DNA from: Baffinella frigidus
Lineage: Eukaryota; Cryptophyceae; Cryptomonadales; Baffinellaceae
Reading direction: 5' to 3'
Length of the DNA: 27,862 nucleotides
Assembly (NCBI GenBank): GCA_026770585.1
Contig: MU646387.1
Coordinates: forward strand, 428,217-456,078
This document shows positions 8,288-17,994 of the stretch, piece after piece (position 1 is the stretch's first letter; each line of letters opens with the position of its first letter). The notes below the pieces were generated by a model. The model was not told where the DNA came from. It did no database searches and was given only the letters and a program-made list of their open reading frames with translations. A program made the translations under genes and the position numbers.

Positions 8288-8599
8288 GGCCATATCGTTG
8301 TCGATCCGTAACAACCCCACCTTTTCACTCGTTCTCCATATTTTGAAGGGTCTTCCACCGTGGCGCTGGGGGCCGTGCACGGCCTTCCAGGGTGTGGCTC
8401 GCCATTCTGGTGAGACCAGGAACCAGGTCTCACCAGAATGGCAAGACCGTTAGACTCATGCAGAGCTAGAGCGTGCATCCTCCCATGCCACACCCTGGAA
8501 GGCCGTGCACGCGGCCCCCTGCGCCGCGGTGGAACACCCTTCAAAATATGGAGAAAAAGAGAAAAGGTGGGGTTGTTACGGATCGACACCGATATGGCC
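8288..8599. mobile_element. Long palindrome, about 310 bases (fold-back element)
   Basis: Left arm GGCCATATCG..GATCCGTAACAACCCCACC mirrors the right arm GGTGGGGTTGTTACGGATCG..CGATATGGCC. Further in, ATATTTTGAAGGG/CCCTTCAAAATAT and GCACGGCCTTCCAGGGTGTGG/CCACACCCTGGAAGGCCGTGC pair. The centre holds a separate hairpin, GCCATTCTGGTGAGACC..GGTCTCACCAGAATGGC (8401-8443), and to its right about 45 unpaired bases. ORFs on both strands arise from the mirror symmetry. Confidence 0.85.
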
Positions 8600-8706
8600 A
8601 CCATGTATTCCCTTCATGAGAACAAATTAATTATCTCTTGGTACAAATAGTTTGTACCGCGACGTTCCACTCAAAAGAGTGTTCCCGACCAAGGCGACGG
8701 GGAAGG

Positions 8707-8851
8707 ATAGCTGTGCCTCACTCGGGTTGACAGACTATCTTCAAGTTGACATGCTGGGGTTCCGGTGCAAACCCGTCAACTTTGGAGAGAAAACGAGCCC
8801 AGGCTCACCAAATTGGTAAGACCAAACACAAATAGACTGAGATAGAGCTAG
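8707..8851. mobile_element. MITE family C copy
   Basis: ATAGCTGTGCCTCACTCGGG at the left and GACTGAGATAGAGCTA at the right, same orientation and interior as 674-844. Confidence 0.75.
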
Positions 8852-8875
8852 GAACGGAGCGAAGGAGAGACCTCG

Positions 8876-8920
8876 ACCACATCTGCCGCCCCCTGCAGGT
8901 CCAGCTGATCCACTGCCCCC
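8876..8920 (-). pseudogene. Partial copy of exon 2 (minus-strand plastid gene)
   Basis: On the minus strand this stretch repeats the last third of exon 2 (VDQLDLQGAADVVE) including the GAG|GTCTCT donor, about 370 bases downstream of the real exon. A MITE (8924-9075) sits right at its 5' edge. Confidence 0.65.
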
Positions 8921-8923
8921 AAA

Positions 8924-9075
8924 TTTATCTCAGAAAAGGGATTTCTAAATTCGTTTTCTGAAATTAATTCCTGTACAAATTCGTCAACTTATTCTTTTCT
9001 CTGCGCATAAGTTGACAAATTTGAAGGGGGGGTGGCTAAAGAAAACGAATTTGAAAATCCCTTTTCTGAGATAAA
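8924..9075. mobile_element. MITE family H (TTTATCTCAGAAAAGGGATTT ends)
   Basis: Inverted ends TTTATCTCAGAAAAGGGATT and AATCCCTTTTCTGAGATAAA continue as AAATTCGTTTTC/GAAAACGAATTT and AAATTCGTCAACTTA/TAAGTTGACAAATTT. It lies at the edge of the duplicated exon 2 fragment of the minus-strand gene. Confidence 0.85.
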
Positions 9076-9246
9076 AATCGACTGACAGCGCTGGGAAGGG
9101 GGCGAAGGCGACCACCAGCCAACCGAAGAAAAGCAGACCAGGATACGCCACCTGTAGTGAATTTCACCAGACATGAACCCTGAGAGTTTACAAAATTTAC
9201 TCAACTCAAACCCGATCTGGTTCTTTTTTGATGGCTGGTGAGAGAC

Positions 9247-9875
9247 CTCGACCACATCTGCTGCCCCCTGGAGGTCCAGCTGATCTGCCGCCCCCTGGAG
9301 GTCCAGCTGGTCGGCTGCCCCCTGCAGATCTACCCCCGACGCCCCGTCCAGACCGTCCAGCACCTGCAACGCGCCGCGCGAATAAAGCCGAGTCAGCCAG
9401 CAGAATAAGTTCCAGTGTCCGCTCGCAAACCCTCAGGACCTAGAGGCGAGGGGTTGCATTCATGCGGCCGCATTCGTACCCCAGGCGGGGGACGGCGCGC
9501 GTTCGCGCCTGTCCCCCAGGGCTGCAGTCAGTTGTGGGGGCGTGGCCGTTGCAGGCCCTCCTCCTCATGCCTGGGGCTGCGATCGATTGGGGGGGGCCGA
9601 GGGACTGGGTGGGATTCCACCTCCCCGGCGACTTCCTCCGCCTGAGCCCGCAGCGCCACGACCCCACCCCTCGCCACGCGTGGCACGAATCCCCGCACGG
9701 TCCCTCCGCCAGCCCCCCGGCAGGACCCGGGGGAGGAGAGGCGGCCGAGCACCCGCCCCAGCTGCGCTGAGCCTGCCACACTCGGGGGGCGCAACGCGGC
9801 CGGGGCGGGACAGAAGGCGTGTGCAGCCGAGAGGAACGCAAGCACCGCGAGGAGCGCTGGGGCGGCGCGCTGCAT
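9247..9875 (-). CDS. Predicted plastid-targeted protein, exons 1 and 2 (minus strand)
   Basis: Exon 1 (9875 down to 9621, 85 codons) starts at ATG 9875 and encodes a bipartite leader: positively charged MQR, hydrophobic core ALLAVLAFLSAAHA, then FCPAPAALR at residues 21-29 and an Arg/Ser/Gly-rich, acid-free transit-like stretch to about residue 78. Donor GAG|GTGGAA. Exon 2 (9363 down to 9247, 39 codons) follows a CGTTGCAG acceptor, starts VLDGLDGASG, carries a DLQGAADQL nonapeptide repeated almost three times, and ends GAG|GTCTCT; phase 0 throughout. Exon 3 is probably 8190-8246. The mature protein is acidic and repetitive and I recognise no family. The gene diverges from the DUF760 gene with 283 bases between the two start codons. 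Confidence 0.65.
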
Positions 9876-10158
9876 CGTGCCTGGAGCGATTAGGGCAAGC
9901 GGCGGGAGGTGGAGAGAGCTGGCTGGCCGCCGGAGGTGAGATTTGATGGTCAATTCCAGAATTTCTGGCCACTTCGATTTCGTTTTCATCAATTCGCCCC
10001 CCCTCCCCCAAATTTCTCTGGTAAATTTGTTGGGAGTGGTCAAAAATCACCTTACAGATTTCGGAGGGGCGAATTGATGAGACGAAATCAGGTGCTGGAA
10101 TTTGACCGAAAAAATACCTGTAATCAGAAGGGCGGCCAACTTCTTGTCCTGTCAGACG
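9876..10158. promoter_or_regulatory. Shared intergenic region of two divergent plastid-protein genes
   Basis: Only 283 bases separate the ATG at 9875 (minus) from the ATG at 10159 (plus). Both 5' untranslated regions and any shared promoter must lie here. No TATA-like motif stands out. A MITE (9975-10089) fills the middle, leaving about 100 bases on the minus-gene side and 70 on the plus-gene side. Confidence 0.55.
9975..10089. mobile_element. MITE inside the divergent promoter region
   Basis: Inverted ends GATTTCGTTTTCATCAATTC and GAATTGATGAGACGAAATC enclose about 70 bases. The ATCAATTCGCCCC block is shared with family E at 4756-4920. Confidence 0.8.
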
Positions 10159-10625
10159 ATGGGTCCATCCATGGTTGTGTGGGCAACATGCCTCCTCGGA
10201 GCAGCTCTGCTCTTCGGCGCGCGCGACTCTGCGGCGTTCGCACCGGCGGGGATTCCCCTGCGTGCTCCGCGGGTAGGGGGCGCGGGGCTGAGTCTCAGGC
10301 GGGGAGCGCCTCCTGCTCCCACGATTGCCGCTGGCCGCAGCAAGGCGCGTGCCGGGCTGACGTGGTGCATGTCGGGGGCGGGCACTCCGGGCGGGAAGAG
10401 GGAGAACGAGGAAGATGAATCGATGCCGCTGTCGTTCCAGCGTTCGGACAACGGCACGAGGAACTCCGAATTCGATGGGCTCATGAGTCCAGAGGCCTTC
10501 GACAACATCTACATGCGGATGGTCGAGAGCATATCCCCGGGCGAGATGGTCGGTCAGTTCATGAACTCCGCCTCCCCGCGCGTCCAGGCCGCTGTCAAGT
10601 CCACCATCATGGGCCTCCTCGGGAG
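10159..10625 (+). CDS. DUF760 gene, exon 1: leader and start of first domain
   Basis: ATG at 10159 gives MGPSMVVWATCLLGAALLF, ending its signal peptide at ..DSAA|FAPAG (about residues 26-31), followed by an Arg/Ala/Pro-rich region. A second ATG at 10171 would still leave the whole hydrophobic core. A hydrophilic linker (GKRENEEDE) precedes the domain start FDGLMSPEAFDNIYMRM. The exon ends GGGAG|GTGCTC, leaving two bases that the next exon completes as Ser. The frame beyond 10625 is intron. Confidence 0.85.
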
Positions 10626-13600
10626 GTGCTCCCCCCGTTCTCAGCTCAAACTCCTGAGGGTCGACGCACCGTGGATCGCGACTATCCGGAGCTTCCAGGC
10701 CCGAAACAGCTTTGTTTCGGGTTGTCACTAGTGGACCTGCTCGAGGGATGGAAGCTTGTGATAAGGGAAGGGGGGCCCCAGAAACCAGAAACAGCTTATT
10801 TCCGGTTTGGAAGCTTCGGATATTCATTCCGTACGACCCTATGGTAGGACATCCCTAGGGGCCTAGGGTTTTCCTAGGGGGGTGAATAGATGGCTGGTAT
10901 TTTTGAAAGTGTACCTCCTGGGGGAAACCCCGTCCCTGGAACCCCGATTTAATCAAGCTGCTTATTATTTAGGGTGTATGGGGTTTACCTCTAACCCTGC
11001 TTAGAGTTGTTGCTGGACGTGCTCCCACGCGCCGAGAAATAAATGGACTGATCTGCGAAGCCCACCGTGTGGGGTGCTGTCAGCCCGAGGGCGTCTCCGC
11101 AATGATGCGATGTGAATTGAAATCCAGTGAGCTGCGATGAATGGTGCGGGCGTCGTGCGCACCCGGAGTAAATCACCTCACTTGAAATAGAATCGAACTT
11201 CAACTCACATCAAATCAAATGGGGCGCTGGTAGCCTGCGGGCCTCGCTGCAAAATCGAAAAACTGTATCTGAAATTTCATGTGATTTGAAATGAAGTGAG
11301 CTGGGACAAGTGGTGCGGGCGGCAATGACTGCAAGGTGTCAGGGTGTAGTTGTCAAATCGCTAAACGCTGAACCCTTCGCAGCCTGCGGGCGTCGCCGCA
11401 ATTTGACTCCTCGATTGTCACGACGCAGCGCGCCCTCGCCTCCCTCACGCCAGACCACACATAGCAATTCCAGAACGCGACGTTTCGTTTCGCGGTACTA
11501 AATGCGTGTGCGTGACCCGGTGACACGTCCTCTCCACGTCCGGGATTTTACCCAGGCCCGAAAACACCAGTGCTAAATCGAAAAAAGCTGGCGCGTATCT
11601 GAAATTCCTGCTTGTGGTCTGGCGTGGCGCAGCCTGCGGGCGTCGCCGCAGTTCGACTCCTCGATTGTGACGACACAGCGCGCCCTCGCCTCTCTCATGT
11701 TCCAGCTCGAAATGACGGTGCCCCTCCCCCCCAGTAGAGCGGTGTGCAAAGAAGTTGAAAATAACGCAAAATTGCGGAAATTACGCCGCGGGAATGATGC
11801 GATACTGGTACAAATTGACGATGTTGGACCGGGAGCGAAAGTCGCCGCGGTTCGACTCCTCGATTGTGACGACGCAGCGCGCCCTCGCGTCCCTCATGTT
11901 CCAGCTCGAAATGACGGTACCCCTAATCCCACCCCGTCACCTAACATATTATATCTCGCTGATATTTCGCTTGTCACTGGAGCCATTTTACACTTTTAGG
12001 GTGTACCGGGATGTGTACCGGGATGTGTACCGGAAAACATCGGGATTTGTACTGTAACGGAAATCGATGGTGTACCGGAAGCGAAAGTCGCCGCGGTTCG
12101 AATCCTCGATCGTTACGACGCAGCGTGCCCTCTCGCTTCTCGCATGTTCCAGCTCGAAATGACGGTGCCCCTGATTTCATCGGTTCCCCTATCAAATGCT
12201 CTCTGATTCAAGGCGGCATTGGAGCCATTCTGTATGTGTAGGGCTTTATTTCCCTTCGTTTTGTACCAGAAATCATTCAGATGGGACAGCTGCTGAGACA
12301 AATTCAATAGGAGAACGCGACTAAATCCCCTGTTCCGAAACTCCTTCGGGGCCTTTGCGTAAGTTGACAGCCTGGGTCCGCGGTACGAACCCGTCAACTT
12401 TCGAGTGAAAAAGCGCCCCCCGACCGCAGGGGTACATGTTCCGCAACGCCGAATATCGCGTCGCTCTCAGGAATTCGCTTTCGGCTGCGAGCAATGATGA
12501 GGAGGGGCGCGTGCCGAAAATCCCCTCTCCCAAGGTGTCCTGCACCCTCTCTCTCTCTCTCTCGCTTTCGCGCTCTCGCTCTCTCCCTCTCTCCCTCTCT
12601 CCCTCCCTTTCTCTCTCGCGCTCTCTCTCTCTCTCCCTTCCACCCTCTCTGTCTCCCTCGTAAGTTGGGGAACTCGTTTTCGGCTGCGATCAATGACGAG
12701 GTGGGGCGCCCCTCGCCCAAGGGGACTTTCGGTCCCCTCGCCCCAAGTTTTACACCCTGAACCCTAAATCGTGTGCAACCTAACTCTGCACCCTACACCC
12801 TATGCTCCAAAGGCACCCTACACCCTGCACCCGAAACCTTGGACGTGAACCCTAACCCTTAAACCTGAAACGGTGAACCCTGAACCATAAGTCCTAAAAC
12901 GTAAAGCCTACACCCAAACTTCTGAACCCTAAACCCTGAACCCTAAACCCTAAACTCTAAACCCTAAACCCTAAACCCTGAACCCCAAACCCTAAACCCT
13001 AAACCCTAAACCCTAAACCCTGAACCCTAAACCCTAAATCAGGTGTCGGGGAAGATCACAGTGTACCTGGGGGGGCAGGAGGTCGAGGTGAACCCTACAC
13101 CCCAAACCCCAACCCCTAATCCCTAAACCCTACACCCTACACCCTACACCCTACACCCCAACCCCTAATTCCTAAACCCTAAACCTACACCCCAACCCCG
13201 AAACCCCAACCCGAATCATTGAAGCGACCTGGCAGAGAGTGCATCTCTCAACCCTAAACACTTACCCCTAACCCCCACCTCCTGAACCCTCAACCCTAAA
13301 CCCTAAACCCTAAACCCTAAACCCTAAACTCTAAACCCTAGACCCTAAACCCTAAACCCTTACCCTAAACCCCACTCACTGAACCCTAAACCCGGAACCC
13401 TAAACCCTTTACCCAACCCTCGCACGCAGGGCCCGCGGGCAGAGTCTTTGATCTCATCCGGGTGAGTATTTAATACAAACACTCGCTCCCACAGGGGGTT
13501 GGAGCTTCAATTTAATTTGAAATTGAGCTTCACTTTTATTTGAAATTGAGCTTCAATTTGATTTGAAACAATTAAGGTGCTCTCCCTGTTCATCGACCCT

Positions 13601-16600
13601 ATCCTGAACCCTCATATCCTGAACCCTCATATCCTGAACCTCCCTATCCTGAANNNNNNNNNNNNNNNNNNNNNNNNNNNNNNNNNNNNNNNNNNNNNNN
13701 NNNNNNNNNNNNNNNNNNNNNNNNNNNNNNNNNNNNNNNNNNNNNNNNNNNNNNNNNNNNNNNNNNNNNNNNNNNNNNNNNNNNNNNNNNNNNNNNNNNN
13801 NNNNNNNNNNNNNNNNNNNNNNNNNNNNNNNNNNNNNNNNNNNNNNNNNNNNNNNNNNNNNNNNNNNNNNNNNNNNNNNNNNNNNNNNNNNNNNNNNNNN
13901 NNNNNNNNNNNNNNNNNNNNNNNNNNNNNNNNNNNNNNNNNNNNNNNNNNNNNNNNNNNNNNNNNNNNNNNNNNNNNNNNNNNNNNNNNNNNNNNNNNNN
14001 NNNNNNNNNNNNNNNNNNNNNNNNNNNNNNNNNNNNNNNNNNNNNNNNNNNNNNNNNNNNNNNNNNNNNNNNNNNNNNNNNNNNNNNNNNNNNNNNNNNN
14101 NNNNNNNNNNNNNNNNNNNNNNNNNNNNNNNNNNNNNNNNNNNNNNNNNNNNNNNNNNNNNNNNNNNNNNNNNNNNNNNNNNNNNNNNNNNNNNNNNNNN
14201 NNNNNNNNNNNNNNNNNNNNNNNNNNNNNNNNNNNNNNNNNNNNNNNNNNNNNNNNNNNNNNNNNNNNNNNNNNNNNNNNNNNNNNNNNNNNNNNNNNNN
14301 NNNNNNNNNNNNNNNNNNNNNNNNNNNNNNNNNCTCAAGACGGAACTCGCCCAGGCACCGCCCCTAATTCCTAAACCCTGAATAATGAACAATAAATAAT
14401 AAATAATAAATAATAAATAATAAATAATAAATAATAAATGATAGACAGTAAACAATCAATACAAAATAAAAAATTAAACAAACCATTAACACTAAGTAAC
14501 ACTAAACCCTAAACCGGCCGAGACTCCCGCGTGCGACTATTTGACCAGATTGGCCAGGTGTGGGGTTAACGACGCTGCCCGGGTTAGCCAACACTCGGGA
14601 CCTTTGCGCACGTGCGGGGTCTATAAAGCGACACGGCACGCGTAAGTCAACCGGGTGACTTATGGCAGAAGTTGACTGGTTGATTTTTAATCAATAGAAG
14701 TTGACGAGTTGATTGTAAAATGCAAGTTGACGTGCTGGCTTGTACAGAACTTGATGGGAATGAAAGTTGACGGGAATAGAAGTTGAGAGGTTGACTTTTG
14801 AAAGTTGACTGGGTGACTTCTGGCAGGTGCGGGAGGACCAGGACACGGAGAGGGTCAAGGACCTTTTGGTGAAACCCTAAACCCTAAACGCTAACTAAAC
14901 CCTAAACCCTTAACCCTAAACCCTAAACCCTAAACCCTAAACCCTAAACCCTAAACCCTAAACCCTAAACCCTAAACCCGAAACCCGAAACCCTGAACCC
15001 TGAAACCTGAACTCCAAATCAGCCCATGAGCAACCCCTAAACCCTCACCCTTTACTTAAACCCTCAACCCTACACCCTACACCTTGAACTCTAAACCCTG
15101 TCCCCCAAACCCTAAACCCTAAACACTAAACCCGAAACCAGGTGTATGTTCAGAGCATGGAGAACTCGGAAATGCAGGCGCTCACCGACACTATCTCCGA
15201 GGATGTGAGTGCCTGGGGTTAAGGGTTAGGTGTTTGAGGTTTGGGGTTTGGGTTTTAGAGGTTTGGAGTTGAGGGTTTAGGAGACTATCTCCGAGGAGGT
15301 TCAGGGTTTAGGGATTGGGGGTTAGTGTTTACGGGTTTAGGTTTTAGTGTTTGGGAGAGCATCAGCATGGAGAACTCGGAAATGCAGGAGCTTGCCGACA
15401 CTATCTCCCAGGATGTGAGGGACGAATCCATGACATTTAGGGCTTGGGGTTTAGGGTTGAGTGTTTCGGGATTAGGGTTTAGGGATTTGGGTTTAGGGTT
15501 TAGGGAGTGAACACCAACTCCGAGGAAGTTTAGGGTTCACGGATTGGGGTTGAGGATGTGGGGTGTAGAGTTTGGGGTGGAGGGTTCAGAGCATGGAGAA
15601 CTCGAAAATGCAGGCGCTCCCGGATACCATCTCCGAAGATGTGAGGGAACCTACACCCTACACCCTGCACCCTTGGGGAGGGGGGGGGGGAGGGGGGGGG
15701 GTGTTTGGGGTTTAGGGTGCAGGGATTGGGGTTTAAGGTTTAGGGCTTAGACACCATCTCCGAGGAGGTTTAGGGTTAGGGGTTCGGGTTTAGGGGGTGG
15801 GGTTTAGAGTTTCAGGTTTAGGAGTTAGGGCTTAGGAGGAGGAGATGCAGGTGCGCACTGACACCATTTCCGAAGAGTGTTGGGGCTTGGTGGTTGGGGT
15901 TTAGGGTTTGGGTTTGGGGTGCAGGGTTCACCATAAAACCTAAACCTTAAACCCTAAACCCTGAACCCTAAACCATAAACCCTAAACCCTGAACACTAAA
16001 CCCCAAACCCAGGTTTGGGATGTAGGGTTCACCCTAAAACCTAAACCCTAAACCCTAAACCTTAAACCCTGAGCCCTAAACCCTGAACACTAAACCCCAA
16101 ATCCAGGTTCTGGCAGCGATGCGGCAGCTAGTCGACACGGTAGTAGGAAGCTGCCACCGCACACTATCACAGTTTCGGGGACAGAACATACCCCCTCAGC
16201 CTTGAACCCTAAACTCTTCCCTCCACCCCCACCCCAGTTTCCACAAACACTCTGGGACTTTCGGGGACAGTAAATAAACAGTTAAAACTAAAAAAACTGA
16301 ACCCTAAACCCCAGGTTCTCGCGGCGATACGGCAGCTGGGCGGGGACAGCAGATAACCCCGAAACCATGAACCCCAACCCAACCCCACACACACGCCAGG
16401 TTCTCGCACCCGTTAAACCTCAACCGTAACCCCTCCTAGGTTCTGGCGGCGATGCGGCAGCTGGTGGACACTGTGGTGGGGAAGCTGGGAGTGTCAGAGG
16501 ACGCCGGCTCGTGCGTTACCCTCCCGAAACCCTACACCCTCCTCCACTCCTCTCGACTGCGCTGTCCGAAATCCGAAACCCGAAACCCGTAAACTGAGGA

Positions 16601-17906
16601 CGCCGGCTCGTGCGTCTCCTTCCCAAACTCTCAGACGGAAATTGTTGCGATGATTCCTCAAACCCGACACCCGAAACCCCTCCGTCTCGTTCGTGGGCCT
16701 CCCGAACGAACCCCGAAACCCGAAACCCGGAACACGAATCCCCCGTAACTCTCGACGATTCGGTATGTTGATTTTATTCGCTGGGGTGTTGTTGAATTGG
16801 CCCTCTCGAAACCCCCGTTCTTCTTCTTCCTCCTCCTCCTCTTCTTCTTGTTCTGCTTCTCCTTCTTCTTCTTCTTGTTCTGCTTCTTCTTCTTGTTCTT
16901 TTTCTTCTTCTCCGTCTTCTTCTTCTTCTTCGGTATTATTGTCGCACTCAGCCTGGAAATAACGAGCGTTGTACGACGGTTGGCCACTGATGTGTGTGCT
17001 GGTTGACATTCGGCAGGGGCGTGGAGGTGGTGCAAGAAATCTCGTCGGCGACTCTCGCGCCTGCCTCACACCTATACCTCAAACCCCAAACCTCAAACCC
17101 CACCCCAAAACCCCAAACCCTACCACGGTCGGCCACTTTTGACGAGTGTGCTGGTTGACATCCGGCAGGGAAGGTGGTGGGAGGGGGGCGGAACTGCCGC
17201 GCAGCGCAGGAGGGTTTGACTTGCTTGCTGGCCAGCTTCATGGTCAAACGTGGTTAGATGGTCAAAAGGAGGTTCTAACCACGGTTGACCTGTTTTCGGT
17301 CCGGCAGGGGGGTGGAGGTGGTGCAAGAAATCTCGTCGGCGACTCTCGCGCAGCTCTGCATGTGGCAGGTCTGCCTCCTGCCTCACACCTTAATCCTCAA
17401 CCATAAGCCCTAACCCCTACAGGGGTACCTCGCTCTTAAGAAACCGCCTCCCCGTAGGACCCTACAGTAGGACCATCCATGCCTAGGGCCCTATGGTGGT
17501 CCCTAGGGAATGGGCGGTTTCTTATGAGCAAGGTACCCCTCTAACTCCTAACCCCTAACCCCTAACCCCTGAACCCTGAACCCTGAACCCTGAACCCTGA
17601 ACTCTGAATCCTACACCCTGAACCCTAAACCCTGTCGCCGTGAGGTTTTCTTGTTGGCACAGCTCTGAATGTGGCGGGTCTCTCTCAAAATCCCTAAACC
17701 TTAAACCCTGAATCCTACGACCTAAACCTTGACCTCCGCTCCTGTCTCACACCTAAACCTCTCACCCGAAACCCGAAACCCGAAACCCGAAACCCGAAAC
17801 CCTGACCACAAAACCCGAAACCCGAAACCCTGAACCCGAAACCGTGAACCCGAAACCCGAAACCCTGAACTCTGAACCCTGATCCCTGAACCCTGAATCA
17901 TGAACC

Positions 17907-17994
<88 letters not shown>

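Noticed and set aside
9565-10827. 420-residue minus-strand open frame
   Set aside because: It runs antisense through exon 1 of the DUF760 gene and out of frame with the plastid leader at 9875; its composition is Arg/Pro-rich as expected of the complement of GC-rich coding DNA.
10626-10847. Continuation of DUF760 exon 1 past 10625
   Set aside because: The frame after GGGAG becomes RCSPRSQLKLL and loses family resemblance, while splicing at GTGCTC to 11633 restores the conserved motif.
13553-14455. Two open frames of 265-300 residues
   Set aside because: Most residues are the unknown bases of the assembly gap.
16494-17069. Minus-strand Lys/Glu-rich frames and the Ser/Phe-rich plus frames
   Set aside because: They translate a TTC/TCC trinucleotide tract inside an intron of the DUF760 gene.
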